Of a stretch of DNA of 64,000 nucleotides, positions 1 through 8,164 are shown piece after piece (position 1 is the stretch's first letter; each line of letters opens with the position of its first letter). The stretch covers positions 2,542,001-2,606,000 of the forward strand of contig NZ_CP076607.1 in assembly GCF_018966525.1 (NCBI RefSeq), in the 5' to 3' direction. The notes under the pieces are model-generated. The model made no database searches, was not told the DNA's origin, and worked only from the letters and a program-made list of their open reading frames with translations. A program made the position numbers and the translations under genes. The DNA comes from Paenibacillus sophorae. GTDB taxonomy: Bacteria > Bacillota > Bacilli > Paenibacillales > Paenibacillaceae.

Positions 1-80
1 AATGACGACAGTTAAAATTAAACCGAGACATTTGCATGGTGGGTACGGCTTAATGTTCGGAACTTAGGGAGGAAAATTTA

Positions 81-1505
81 ATGTCGGTTGAAAAAGTGTT
101 GCAAACGATTAAAGAGAACAACATTGAATGGGTAGATTTCCGCTTTGTTGATTTGGGTGGACGGGCCCATCATATTGCTTTGCCGGCTGCTGCTGTTGAC
201 GAAGAAACCTTTGTAAATGGCGTAGCTTTTGACGGTTCTTCCATCACCGGTTTCCGCGGAATTGAAGAGTCTGATATGGTTATGATTCCGGATCCAAGCA
301 CTACATATATTGATCCTTTCACCGCGCACCCTACGCTCAACATTATGTGCGACATTTTCACTCCTGACGGCGAGCGTTATGAGCGTGACCCGCGCGGTAT
401 CGCTGTGAAAGCGGAAGAATACCTGCAAAAAAGCGGCGTAGGAACTGCAGCATTCTTCGCACCTGAATCCGAGTTCTTCATTTTTGACGACGTTCGTTAC
501 GAGAGCGGAATGAACAGCTCCTCTTACTTCGTGGATTCCGAAGAAGCGGCCTGGAACACAAACCGTAAGGATGAAGGCGGCAACCTCGGCTTTAAAGTGG
601 GCATCAAAGGCGGTTATGTACCGGTTGCTCCGGTTGATACTCAGCAAGATATCCGCAGTGAAATGTGTCGTCTGCTTGCTGAAGCCGGTCTGGTAATCGA
701 GCGCCATCACCATGAAGTTGCTACAGCTGGACAAGCTGAAATCAACTTCCGCTTCGATACACTGAAGAAGACTGCCGACAACCTGTTGACTTACAAATAC
801 ATCGTGCAAAACACTGCCCGTCAATACGGCAAAGTGGCAACTTTCATGCCTAAACCGCTCTTCGGCGACAATGGCAGCGGCATGCACGTTCACCAATCGA
901 TCTTTAACGGCGACAGCCCGTTGTTCTATGAAAAAGGCGGATATGCTAACCTGAGCGAAACGGCTCTGAATTACATCGGGGGTATTCTGTACCATGCTCC
1001 GGCGCTGATCGCATTGACCAACCCGAGCACGAACTCCTTCAAACGTCTGGTTCCTGGTTACGAAGCACCGGTTAACCTTGTGTTCTCCAAAGGTAACCGT
1101 TCCGCTGCAGTCCGTATCCCGGTAGCTGCTGTAACGCCTAAAGGCTGCCGTATTGAGTTCCGTACTCCGGACACCACGGCTAACCCTTATCTGGCCTTCT
1201 CCGCAATGCTGCTGGCTGGTCTGGACGGCATCAAGAAGAAGATCAATCCGGTTGAGCTTGGCTATGGCCCACTCGACAAGAACATTTACGAACTGCCTAA
1301 TGAGGAAAAGGCAAAAATCCGCAGTGTACCAGGCAGCCTGAACGAAGCGCTGGACGCTCTGGAAGCTGACTATGAGTTCCTGACAGAAGGCGGCGTCTTC
1401 ACTAAAGACTTCATCGACAACTACATCGAACTGAAACGCGGCGAAGCTCAAGAAGTAGCCATCCGTGTTCATCCGCATGAATACTCCCTGTATTTCGATG
1501 TATAA
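81..1505 (+). CDS. glnA: Glutamine synthetase, class I-beta type
   Basis: Makes glutamine from glutamate, ammonia and ATP in the cytoplasm. At 474 residues it has the length of the I-beta subgroup (E. coli type, about 469) rather than the roughly 444 of the B. subtilis I-alpha enzyme. It contains the insert region missing from I-alpha proteins (residues about 140-165). Visible motifs are the active-site NGSGMHVHQS (264-273), RLVPGYEAPVN and NRSAAVRIP. The segment KNIYELP places a Tyr at 403 that aligns with the adenylylated Tyr397 of E. coli. The ATG follows an AGGGAGG site. No glnR lies downstream and an intrinsic terminator follows, so the gene appears monocistronic at its 3' end. The family is certain; whether the Tyr is modified is unknown. 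Confidence 0.97.
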   Translation: MSVEKVLQTIKENNIEWVDFRFVDLGGRAHHIALPAAAVDEETFVNGVAFDGSSITGFRGIEESDMVMIPDPSTTYIDPFTAHPTLNIMCDIFTPDGERYERDPRGIAVKAEEYLQKSGVGTAAFFAPESEFFIFDDVRYESGMNSSSYFVDSEEAAWNTNRKDEGGNLGFKVGIKGGYVPVAPVDTQQDIRSEMCRLLAEAGLVIERHHHEVATAGQAEINFRFDTLKKTADNLLTYKYIVQNTARQYGKVATFMPKPLFGDNGSGMHVHQSIFNGDSPLFYEKGGYANLSETALNYIGGILYHAPALIALTNPSTNSFKRLVPGYEAPVNLVFSKGNRSAAVRIPVAAVTPKGCRIEFRTPDTTANPYLAFSAMLLAGLDGIKKKINPVELGYGPLDKNIYELPNEEKAKIRSVPGSLNEALDALEADYEFLTEGGVFTKDFIDNYIELKRGEAQEVAIRVHPHEYSLYFDV

Positions 1506-1516
1506 GAATTAATAAT

Positions 1517-1593
1517 AAGCATTCCGTGCAGACGGAACGCTTGCTTTTCAAAAGAAGCCATTCTCACGGATAATGTGAGATGGCTTCTTTTTT
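1517..1593 (+). terminator. Intrinsic terminator region after glnA
   Basis: Two hairpins in tandem. The first (1517-1542) pairs AAGCATTCCGT with ACGGAACGCTT. The second (1552-1593) pairs AAGAAGCCATTCTCAC with GTGAGATGGCTTCTT and runs into a T tract, so it is the likely stop. Confidence 0.85.
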
Positions 1594-1832
1594 GCGGTAT
1601 TTTATGTACTCCAATTTCAAGGTTCCAAGTAGAGCGTCCTAGTGCGTCTAGTGCATAAGTCCCTGCTGTTCTGGCAATAATGCGATTGATTCAGCTATTA
1701 TCTCTTGGTACGTAGTATCGTTAATCCGAGAATTTTGGTTTGGCTATTTTGTAATTCACTGCATTAAAGTGGCAAATTTCGGAGTTCTTTCCCGTTCGAG
1801 ATGTAAATACGCGAATATGTGAATAATTATAC
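1594..1832. other. Noncoding spacer between glnA and serC
   Basis: AT-rich spacer with no convincing open frame, RNA gene or repeat on either strand. The only signal I see is the serC promoter at its right edge. Confidence 0.5.
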
Positions 1833-1861
1833 TTGCTGCCATGTTAGATTATTGCTATCAT
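1833..1861 (+). promoter_or_regulatory. Probable sigma-A promoter of serC
   Basis: TTGCTG (1833-1838) and TATCAT (1856-1861) are separated by exactly 17 bp. They lie 36 bp upstream of the serC start, giving a short leader with an AAAGGGTGGG ribosome site. Confidence 0.5.
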
Positions 1862-1896
1862 AACCATATTGATAGAAGAGAAAGGGTGGGAGTATT

Positions 1897-2985
1897 TTGA
1901 GCAAGAGAGCCTATAATTTTAACGCCGGCCCGGCGGCACTACCTCTTGAGGTGCTGGAGCGCGCACAAGCCGAATTCGTCGATTTCCGTGAGACCGGGAT
2001 GTCGATTATGGAAATGTCGCACCGCGGAGCCGTATATGAATCCGTACACAATGAGGCGCAGGAACGTTTGCTTTCGCTTCTGGGCAATCCGGCTGGATAT
2101 AAAGTGTTGTTCATTCAGGGCGGAGCCACTACTCAGTTCGCTATGATTCCGTTGAACTTCCTCTCCGAAGGCAAGGTCGGAAGCTACGTAATGACAGGCA
2201 GCTGGGCTGACAAGGCGTTCAAGGAAGCCAAGATCGCTGGCGGAGCGCATGTTGCGGCAACGTCCGAAGACAAGAAGTTTCTGGCTATTCCAGAGCTCGG
2301 ATCGATCAAGCCAGCCGATAACGCCGCTTATCTGCACATTACTTCCAACGAGACCATTGAGGGCACCCAATATCAGCAATTCCCGGATACCGGATCTCTT
2401 CCGCTGATCGCGGATATGTCCAGCGATATCTTGAGCCGCAGCTTCGACGTTAGCAAGTTCGGACTGATTTATGCCGGCGCACAGAAAAATCTTGGACCTT
2501 CGGGTGTAACCGTCGTGCTCGCTAAGGAAGAGCTGATTGCCGAATCTCCTTCCAACATTCCGACAATCTTGCGTTACAGCACCCATTATAAAAATAACTC
2601 TCTATACAATACGCCGCCATCCTATTCGATCTATATGGTTAACCAAGTGCTTAAATGGATTGAAGAGCAGGGAGGCCTTGCAGGAATCGAAGTGAAGAAC
2701 CGTGATAAGGCAGGACTGCTGTATGATACGATCGACGCCAGCGGCGGTTTCTACCGCGGTGTAGCGGAGCAAGGCAGCCGTTCCATCATGAACGTGACAT
2801 TCCGGATGGAATCCGAAGAGCTGGAGAAGAAGTTCATCAAGGCTTCGGAGCAGGAAGGCTTCGTCGGCCTCAAGGGACACCGCAGCGTTGGCGGCTTACG
2901 CGCCTCCATCTATAACGCCGTTCCTTATGAGAGCATTAAAGCGCTGACCGATTTCATGAACCACTTCCAGAAGACTCAAGGTTAA
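1897..2985 (+). CDS. serC: Phosphoserine aminotransferase
   Basis: Transfers the amino group of glutamate to 3-phosphohydroxypyruvate, the second step of serine synthesis; homologues also act in pyridoxal phosphate synthesis. The 362 residues match the family. The N terminus (YNFNAGPAALP) is the family signature, and AGAQKNLGPSG carries the PLP-binding Lys197. The start is TTG, fixed by AAAGGGTGGG seven bases upstream and by homology of the first residues. It has its own promoter-like sequence and a strong terminator, so it looks monocistronic; serA and serB are not in the window. Confidence 0.97.
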   Translation: MSKRAYNFNAGPAALPLEVLERAQAEFVDFRETGMSIMEMSHRGAVYESVHNEAQERLLSLLGNPAGYKVLFIQGGATTQFAMIPLNFLSEGKVGSYVMTGSWADKAFKEAKIAGGAHVAATSEDKKFLAIPELGSIKPADNAAYLHITSNETIEGTQYQQFPDTGSLPLIADMSSDILSRSFDVSKFGLIYAGAQKNLGPSGVTVVLAKEELIAESPSNIPTILRYSTHYKNNSLYNTPPSYSIYMVNQVLKWIEEQGGLAGIEVKNRDKAGLLYDTIDASGGFYRGVAEQGSRSIMNVTFRMESEELEKKFIKASEQEGFVGLKGHRSVGGLRASIYNAVPYESIKALTDFMNHFQKTQG

Positions 2986-3009
2986 TTGTTGACCATTAGC
3001 AGGAATTTA

Positions 3010-3041
3010 AAGACCTTCCGCCGCCGGTGGAAGGTCTTCTA
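3010..3041 (+). terminator. Terminator after serC
   Basis: Perfect 10-bp stem AAGACCTTCC / GGAAGGTCTT with a GC-rich loop, ending in TTCT. Confidence 0.75.
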
Positions 3042-3157
3042 AACGAATGAGCACATCTTTCGAGATCCCCCGCAAAGTAACAGCAGCATGCGCGCCTATG
3101 CGTAGGCTTCGCTTTGGGGGGTTCTTACCCGCGCTTGGAACAGGAGGAGATATTTGC

Positions 3158-3622
3158 ATGGCACTTCACATTGTACTGGTAGAGCCGGAGATTCCGGCCA
3201 ATACGGGGAATATTTCCCGCACCTGCGCGGCTACCGGCACCCATCTGCACTTGGTGCGGCCCCTTGGCTTTCGTACCGACGACGCCACCCTGAAACGGGC
3301 CGGGCTGGATTATTGGCATGCCGTTCACATTGAATATCACGATTCCTTCGGAGAAGTACTGGAGATGTACCCGGAGGGGCGTTTCTTTTATGCAACGACC
3401 AAAGCGGATAAGCGGTATAGCGATTATGCGTTTCGGGACGGCGATTTTTTTGTTTTTGGTAAAGAGACGAAAGGATTGCCTGAGAGTATTCTTGAGGCCG
3501 GATGGGAAACAACGATGCGCATGCCGATGACCGGAGATGTAAGATCGCTGAATTTGTCCAATTCGGCGGCAATTATTGTATACGAAGCGCTCCGGCAGTT
3601 GAACTTTCCGGGCCTTACCTAA
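3158..3622 (+). CDS. trmL: tRNA (cytidine(34)-2'-O)-methyltransferase, TrmL/CspR family
   Basis: A SPOUT-class (trefoil knot) methyltransferase expected to 2'-O-methylate the wobble nucleotide of leucine tRNAs. It has 154 residues, the usual YibK/TrmL length. The three SPOUT motifs are in order: EPEIPANTGNISRTC near the N terminus, FGKETKGLP in the middle, and VRSLNLSNSAAI forming the knot near the C terminus. The frame is open further upstream to 3047, but CAGGAGGAG just before the ATG at 3158 and the conserved MALHIVLVEPEIP start fix the beginning. It stands alone between a terminator and an AbrB gene. Confidence 0.93.
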   Translation: MALHIVLVEPEIPANTGNISRTCAATGTHLHLVRPLGFRTDDATLKRAGLDYWHAVHIEYHDSFGEVLEMYPEGRFFYATTKADKRYSDYAFRDGDFFVFGKETKGLPESILEAGWETTMRMPMTGDVRSLNLSNSAAIIVYEALRQLNFPGLT

Positions 3623-3656
3623 AGAAGTTACAGAAATTTATTTACTATCAGCAGGA

Positions 3657-3663
3657 TTCGACA
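3657..3663 (-). promoter_or_regulatory. Candidate Spo0A box upstream of the zinc-knuckle AbrB gene
   Basis: TTCGACA, the exact complement of the 0A box TGTCGAA, lies 80 bp upstream of the AbrB-paralogue start in AT-rich DNA. A 7-mer is common by chance; its weight comes from the location and from a similar site upstream of the second abrB. Confidence 0.35.
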
Positions 3664-3742
3664 ATTTTATATCGAAATAATCAATGGAATGGAAATATCA
3701 TGGTATTTATTAAATCAGTTGAATAGGAAAGGTGTGCGTTAG

Positions 3743-3997
3743 ATGAAGCCTGCTGGTGTAGTACGTAAAGTGGATCAGCTTGGCAGAATTGTTCTGCCTA
3801 AATCCCTTCGTAAAAGGTATCAAATGAATGAGGGGGACCCTGTTGAAATTTTAGTTCAGGGCGATCATATTATTTTGGAGCGTTATCGTCCAAAATGCGT
3901 ATTTTGCGGTTCCATGGAAGAGGTTAGCGAATATAAGGAACGTTATATTTGCGGCCAGTGTCTAGGGGAAATGACCCAACTGCAAAGACACGCTTAA
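3743..3997 (+). CDS. AbrB-family transition regulator with a CxxC...CxxC zinc knuckle
   Basis: An 84-residue DNA-binding protein. Residues 1-48 form the swapped-hairpin AbrB/SpoVT fold (GVVRKVDQLGRIVLPKSLR is typical). After it come Cys52, Cys55, Cys70 and Cys73, spaced as a small zinc ribbon in place of the helical AbrB C-terminal oligomerisation domain. It is therefore a paralogue of the AbrB at 57494, and zinc or redox sensing is conceivable (inference). AGGAAAGG precedes the ATG; an exact Spo0A-box heptamer lies 80 bp upstream; a terminator follows. Fold assignment is firm, targets unknown. Confidence 0.88.
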   Translation: MKPAGVVRKVDQLGRIVLPKSLRKRYQMNEGDPVEILVQGDHIILERYRPKCVFCGSMEEVSEYKERYICGQCLGEMTQLQRHA

Positions 3998-4053
3998 GCA
4001 ATATAGAACCTTCCCGGAACGCTTCATCTGCAAGTGTACTCGCCGGAAGCAGA

Positions 4054-4081
4054 GCGCCGCATCCCTGCGGCGTTTTTCTTT
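4054..4081 (+). terminator. Terminator after the AbrB paralogue
   Basis: Stem CGCCGC / GCGGCG with a 6-base loop, followed by TTTTTCTTTTTT. Confidence 0.85.
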
Positions 4082-4132
4082 TTTGCATATGGATTTCCGG
4101 TAATGAGGAATTCCGTTCCTGCTGCTTTCGCA

Positions 4133-4168
4133 ATAAAAAAGCTCCCTTCGTTATCTGAAGGAAGCTTA
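4133..4168 (-). terminator. Terminator of the small membrane-protein gene
   Basis: Read on the minus strand, AGCTTCCTT pairs with AAGGGAGCT and runs into TTTTTTATT, directly after the stop codon of the 34-codon gene at 4173-4277. Confidence 0.75.
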
Positions 4169-4172
4169 GCCT

Positions 4173-4277
4173 TTAGAGGCCCTTAGTCTTGTCGTCATTA
4201 TAAGAGGCAGTGAGAATCCCGGTCAGAAACAGCAGAAATACAAGGAAGATAATCCAAAAGGTCAATGAGAACGACAT
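4173..4277 (-). CDS. 34-residue single-pass membrane protein, function unknown
   Basis: A very short gene: 34 residues, starting MSFSLTFWIIFLVF. Residues 5-25 form one strongly hydrophobic membrane segment (ending near LTGILTA), followed by a charged tail SYNDDKTKGL. Support for translation: a GGAGGTG ribosome site six bases before the ATG, and a perfect minus-strand terminator hairpin right behind the stop. I do not recognise the family. The topology (short N terminus, polar tail) fits the many small membrane proteins that modulate larger partners, but no function can be assigned. Confidence 0.75.
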   Translation of the reverse strand: MSFSLTFWIIFLVFLLFLTGILTASYNDDKTKGL

Positions 4278-4383
4278 GCGGACACCTCCGAATGGAATAT
4301 TGTCATTACTTCCATTATAGCCGCGGTACGAATAAAAATAAATGACATTGTGATATGCCGCATAGATATTAATATGGGTTCAG

Positions 4384-5451
4384 TTATTTGAAAAATAAAA
4401 AGCTTGTCGGCACCCGCCGAAGAGTGCCGTCGGACGGCCGGTTCACGACTTTTCCGTCAAATATGAGTGACGAGGAACCTCCGCCATCCAGATTATATGC
4501 ATCCGTTACACCCATCTGATACAGCCTGTCTTGAAGTTCCTCCAGTGTGGCACCCGAGCTGCCGCTCTCATTGTAGCCCTCGGCAACGATGATAAGCAGC
4601 TGATCGTCTTTGTATCGGCCGATGGCAGTGCGCGGCGCCCGTCTGGGCGACGTCTCCCATTTTACGGGTATCTCCGTTTTGAATCCATCCTGCAGCAGCA
4701 CAGGCACAAAGGAAGCCCCGAACGCCGGTTCCAGCTTGTCAAGCTGCTCACGTCTGTAAAACTTCCCGCCAATCAGCCGCCCTTCTTTGCTCAGTCCTAC
4801 AAAGCTTAAATCTTTATAGCTGGATTCAAAGCCGTTTACATACTGACCTTCCACAATCGTGGTACTGAGCGGGTATCTTCTGCCGTCCTGATCGGCAAAG
4901 CCTCCCGCGTTAATGCCGGCGACGGCCCCGTACCGGTTGACCGCCTGAAGGGTTGTTTCCGAACTTCCAGGACCTTCCTGACCAAAGCTCATGGTCATCG
5001 CCGCTTTGTCCTTGAGCTTGATCTTCATCGCGTAACCTGTATAGTCACCGGGATTGACCCGGTACAACTCAATTCGAATCCGGCTGCTGTTGATGACATC
5101 GTACGGGAAGCCGAGCTTGGCCGTAATACGCCGGTTATATATCGACGCTGGGCGGCCCGCCTGTGTCATGGTCTTATCTACAAGCGCGTTCATCGCGGCG
5201 GTCGTTTCCTGGTACAGCTTCGCACTGGCGCTTACCGATTTGCTTGTGTAGGCAGCGGAGGTCTGCGCTCTGTCCAACTGGCCTTTGATTCCGGATGTGA
5301 GCTGGACAGGACCTGCGGAAGGTGAGAACCGCTGCGTTTCCAGATCCAGTGTAAGAGACGGCCTGTACAGCGACAGGCACAGCAGAAGGCCGATGAATGG
5401 TGCGGTAACGAGCATAAAGAAACGGTTCACTCTTTTTACCGGTGTGATCAT
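4384..5451 (-). CDS. Secreted/membrane-anchored NAGPA-domain (phosphodiester glycosidase family) protein
   Basis: 355 residues. An N-terminal hydrophobic segment (about 11-29) acts as signal anchor, a roughly 80-residue helical linker follows, and the NAGPA/DUF2233 domain fills residues 125-355. Family hallmarks are GINAGGF (179-185), PRTAIGR (273-279) and NLDGGGSSS (320-328), the last forming the core of the active site in this fold. Bacterial members act on exopolysaccharide or cell-wall phosphodiester sugars; the substrate cannot be read here. It overlaps the upstream coiled-coil gene by four bases (ATGA), so the two are translationally coupled and probably form one envelope module. Confidence 0.9.
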   Translation of the reverse strand: MITPVKRVNRFFMLVTAPFIGLLLCLSLYRPSLTLDLETQRFSPSAGPVQLTSGIKGQLDRAQTSAAYTSKSVSASAKLYQETTAAMNALVDKTMTQAGRPASIYNRRITAKLGFPYDVINSSRIRIELYRVNPGDYTGYAMKIKLKDKAAMTMSFGQEGPGSSETTLQAVNRYGAVAGINAGGFADQDGRRYPLSTTIVEGQYVNGFESSYKDLSFVGLSKEGRLIGGKFYRREQLDKLEPAFGASFVPVLLQDGFKTEIPVKWETSPRRAPRTAIGRYKDDQLLIIVAEGYNESGSSGATLEELQDRLYQMGVTDAYNLDGGGSSSLIFDGKVVNRPSDGTLRRVPTSFLFFK

Positions 5452-5855
5452 TTCAGCAGATCCATCTCTTTCTGTAAAGCGTCGAGCTGCTTGCGAACCT
5501 CGCTTAATTGGGTGTACAGCTTATTGCTGTTGTCCGTCTTTGTGCTGGCGTTATCCTTGGTAAAAGCAAGGAGTTCATTGAATGACTGTACTTTATCCTG
5601 CATTTCGCCGATTTCCTTCGATAAAACGGATAGTTTCTTCTCGTAATCTGACTGCAGCGCCGAAAGCTGCTGCTGATTCTGCGCGGAGAGTTGCTCCAGC
5701 ATCTGATCCTTCAAATGATTCATGTAGCTGTACACGCTGAAGCCGCAGGCTGCAATCACGACCAGCCAGAACAGCAGGAACCATTTGACGGATGAGCCGT
5801 TTCTCGTCGCGGCGCGGCTAGGATACGCGTCCGGCGATTTCATTGACGGCTGCAT
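5448..5855 (-). CDS. Membrane-anchored coiled-coil protein, partner of the NAGPA protein
   Basis: 135 residues: a short cytoplasmic N terminus, one membrane segment at about 24-44 (KWFLLFWLVVIAACGFSVYS), then an extracellular heptad-rich coiled coil rich in Gln, Leu, Lys and Glu to the end. No catalytic motif is visible. The start is ATG with AGGTG seven bases upstream. It overlaps the following gene by four bases. A structural or oligomerising partner for the NAGPA protein is the simplest inference; I do not recognise a named family. Confidence 0.85.
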   Translation of the reverse strand: MQPSMKSPDAYPSRAATRNGSSVKWFLLFWLVVIAACGFSVYSYMNHLKDQMLEQLSAQNQQQLSALQSDYEKKLSVLSKEIGEMQDKVQSFNELLAFTKDNASTKTDNSNKLYTQLSEVRKQLDALQKEMDLLK

Positions 5856-5888
5856 TCATAATCACCTCTAACCTTTTTGTGAGTCCTT

Positions 5889-5917
5889 ATTCTACCAGAA
5901 TTATGCTAGTTTCGCAA
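5889..5917 (-). promoter_or_regulatory. Sigma-A promoter of the coiled-coil/NAGPA operon
   Basis: On the minus strand TTGCGA (5917-5912) and TAGAAT (5894-5889) are 17 bp apart, about 35 bp upstream of the ATG at 5855. Confidence 0.6.
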
Positions 5918-6132
5918 AATGGGGAGAGGAAGAATCAGGAAAAAAGTAATTGCATCCTTAGAAAGCGGTGCGTTACAATTTCACTAGATTCTGCAAAGCA
6001 TCCATGTATTCGATGTATAGGAAAAAAGGCGGAGTACATCACGAGATCGTTTCTCATCTGGCATTATCCGGAAAGTGCCAACATGCGCATTGTTCTGGGT
6101 AAATTACATAGTATCAGGAGGTCTGGGCTTTA

Positions 6133-6789
6133 ATGATGAAGGTTTGGCAGGTAGTGATTATGGGCTGTCATCCCACGAGTATGCTGGGGACGAAATTGAT
6201 TTTGGAAGAAGCGGGAAATCTGATTGTACTTGGTACTTATAGTGATTGGACGGAAGGGGCTGCCATAGTACGGGAGAATCGGCCGGAACTGGTGCTTCTT
6301 GACTACTGCATGTCGGATGATCTGATTGAGACAATGCTGCCGGAGATGAAAAAAAGTGCTCCGTCTTCTCATTTTATCGTGATGACCGATAGGGAAGGCA
6401 GGGAACTGTTTCAGCCGCTCTTAAAGCTGGGAGCCAGCGGCGTCTTATCCAAAGGGGCTTCGCCGAGCCAACTGCTGCAGCTGATCGCAGGATTGCGTGA
6501 AGGATTTCTCTCCATGCCGCTCGGGTGGCTGGGGACGGTGGTCTCGCCGATTTGCTCGTCTGAGGAGGGCGATGCAGTGTTGAAGCTGACCGCCACCGAG
6601 AAATTTATTATGGAACAAATTGTTCAAGGGGTCACCTACGATAAAATCGCCCTTGAAATTGATGTAAGCCGCCGGTCCATTGACAATTATCTGCGCAAGA
6701 TTTATGTTAAACTCGAAGTTTCAACCCGGGCGCAGGCGATCGAGAAATATGCGCTGTATTCACATCAGATCAGACCCATGTATGCATGA
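6133..6789 (+). CDS. Orphan NarL/ComA-type response regulator with degenerate acidic pocket
   Basis: 218 residues: receiver-like domain 1-125 and a LuxR-type helix-turn-helix about 150-210 (LTATEKFIMEQIVQG..., SRRSIDNYLRKIYVKL). The phosphoacceptor Asp57 (LLDY), Thr85 and Lys107 are kept. But the DD-H-P stretch that normally supplies the Mg2+-binding acids is M10-G11-C12-H13-P14, so both acids are missing. HPTSMLGTKLILE resembles ComA. No kinase is adjacent. AGGAGG precedes two overlapping ATGs (6133, 6136), and either could start the protein. It probably works with altered or no phosphorylation (inference). Confidence 0.88.
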   Translation: MMKVWQVVIMGCHPTSMLGTKLILEEAGNLIVLGTYSDWTEGAAIVRENRPELVLLDYCMSDDLIETMLPEMKKSAPSSHFIVMTDREGRELFQPLLKLGASGVLSKGASPSQLLQLIAGLREGFLSMPLGWLGTVVSPICSSEEGDAVLKLTATEKFIMEQIVQGVTYDKIALEIDVSRRSIDNYLRKIYVKLEVSTRAQAIEKYALYSHQIRPMYA

Positions 6790-6860
6790 TATCCGGCGGG
6801 ACGGCATAATGCGGCGTCTTCCGGAATATTCATTCTTGTAAGTATGAAGGGGGGTGCCGC

Positions 6861-8078
6861 ATGAAATACGATTTTTCCGCTCGTACGCATACGCTGATGA
6901 CTTCGCCGCTGCTGAGCATCCGGACACAGACGCGCAGAGGCTCCATCATTTCACTGGCTGAAGAGCTGCCTGCGGAGGAATTGTTTCCGCTGTCCCTGCT
7001 GGCCGAAGCGGCTTCAACCGTGATATCGGCCGACGCGCAGGCGCTCCAATACGGAGATCCTGAAGGATATGGGCCGCTGCGGGAGTGGCTGGAAGACGAC
7101 TGGCTGAGAGGTAAAGGAGTACATATTCCCCCGGGCGGCGTCCTGCTGACGACAGGCAGCCAGCAGGCGGTAGACCTGCTGTCCCGGGTATACATTGATC
7201 CGGGCGACCGCGTGCTTGTGGAAAATCCTACATCCCCCGGCTTTCTGCAGGTACTGCGGATGCAGGGAGCGGTCATTATTCCGGCCCCGGGCGACCATGA
7301 TGGACTGCTGCCGGAGCATTTACGGGAGCTCATCGTGGCCCATCGGCCCAAGGCGCTGTTCGCCGCACCGAGCTTCACGAATCCGAGCGGCATCCTCTGG
7401 AGCCTGGAAAGACGCAGAGAAGTGCTGGAGCTGTGCATTTCGCATAATGTGCTTATTGTAGAAGACGATTCCTACGGAGATCTTCATTTTCAGCGTCAGA
7501 ATCGGATCGCGTCCAAATATCCTTCTCTATATGCGCTCGAGAACGCAGGTGAGGAAGGGCATGTGCTCTATATCGGTTCCTTCAGCAAGACGGTTGCGCC
7601 TGCCCTTCGGACGGGCTGGGCGGCAGGCAGCCGCGAACTGATAAGTGTGATGGCGGCTGCCAAGGGAATGGCGGATTGGCAGTCAAGCTCGCTGAATCAG
7701 CGTCTGCTGTACCATCTGCTGCATGTGTCCGCTTTCGATTTACGAGAGCACATTGCGCTGTTGAACCGCGAATACGATACGAGGCTGAAGCTGATGGTGG
7801 AGCTGCTCAAGCGTCCCGCCTGGAAGGACTGTACCTATAATCTGCCCTCTGGCGGCATGTTCCTGTGGGTATCGCTGCCGGACGGACTGGATGCTTTAGT
7901 CCTGCTGAAGAATGCGCTGCGCAAGGGGGTGGCTTACCTGCCGGGGCCGCTCTGTACGGCGGACGGAAGCGGCAGCCGCTATATCCGTCTAAATTTCAGC
8001 CACCCTGGCCGCGATGAGCTGCTGCTCGGAATGAATCTGATGAGCGAAGCCATTTCGGAATTTACAGCCCGCAGTTAA
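6861..8078 (+). CDS. PLP-dependent aminotransferase, class I/II (MocR/LysN-like)
   Basis: 405 residues of fold-type I aminotransferase. The PLP Schiff-base lysine is Lys243 in GSFSKTVAPALRTGW, and the cofactor-binding acid lies in EDDSYGD (201-207). LQYGDPEGYGPLREWL and PSFTNPSG are hallmarks of the 2-aminoadipate / branched-chain aminotransferase-like group also found as the C-terminal half of MocR regulators. There is no N-terminal GntR domain, so this is a free-standing enzyme. The substrate cannot be decided. A GGGGGTG site precedes the ATG, and a strong terminator shared with the convergent gene follows. Confidence 0.92.
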   Translation: MKYDFSARTHTLMTSPLLSIRTQTRRGSIISLAEELPAEELFPLSLLAEAASTVISADAQALQYGDPEGYGPLREWLEDDWLRGKGVHIPPGGVLLTTGSQQAVDLLSRVYIDPGDRVLVENPTSPGFLQVLRMQGAVIIPAPGDHDGLLPEHLRELIVAHRPKALFAAPSFTNPSGILWSLERRREVLELCISHNVLIVEDDSYGDLHFQRQNRIASKYPSLYALENAGEEGHVLYIGSFSKTVAPALRTGWAAGSRELISVMAAAKGMADWQSSSLNQRLLYHLLHVSAFDLREHIALLNREYDTRLKLMVELLKRPAWKDCTYNLPSGGMFLWVSLPDGLDALVLLKNALRKGVAYLPGPLCTADGSGSRYIRLNFSHPGRDELLLGMNLMSEAISEFTARS

Positions 8079-8120
8079 TGCGGGGACCACGCGGCCACAG
8101 GCTACACGGCGCGTTAACTG

Positions 8121-8163
8121 AAGAACCCATTCTCCATTTCGTCATTGGAGAATGGGTTCTTTC
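8121..8163. terminator. Bidirectional terminator between convergent genes
   Basis: Perfect 15-bp stem AGAACCCATTCTCCA / TGGAGAATGGGTTCT with an 8-base loop. A T-rich tail on + serves the aminotransferase. The minus-strand DUF2161 gene ends at 8165, at its edge. Confidence 0.85.
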
Positions 8164-8164
8164 A

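Noticed and set aside
1..60. GlnR/TnrA operator upstream of glnA
   Set aside because: The visible 80 bases contain no TGTNAN6TNACA match; the true promoter region may lie left of the window.
78..1478. 466-codon open frame on the minus strand opposite glnA
   Set aside because: Mirror of a highly expressed, strongly biased gene; no ribosome site and no recognisable protein.
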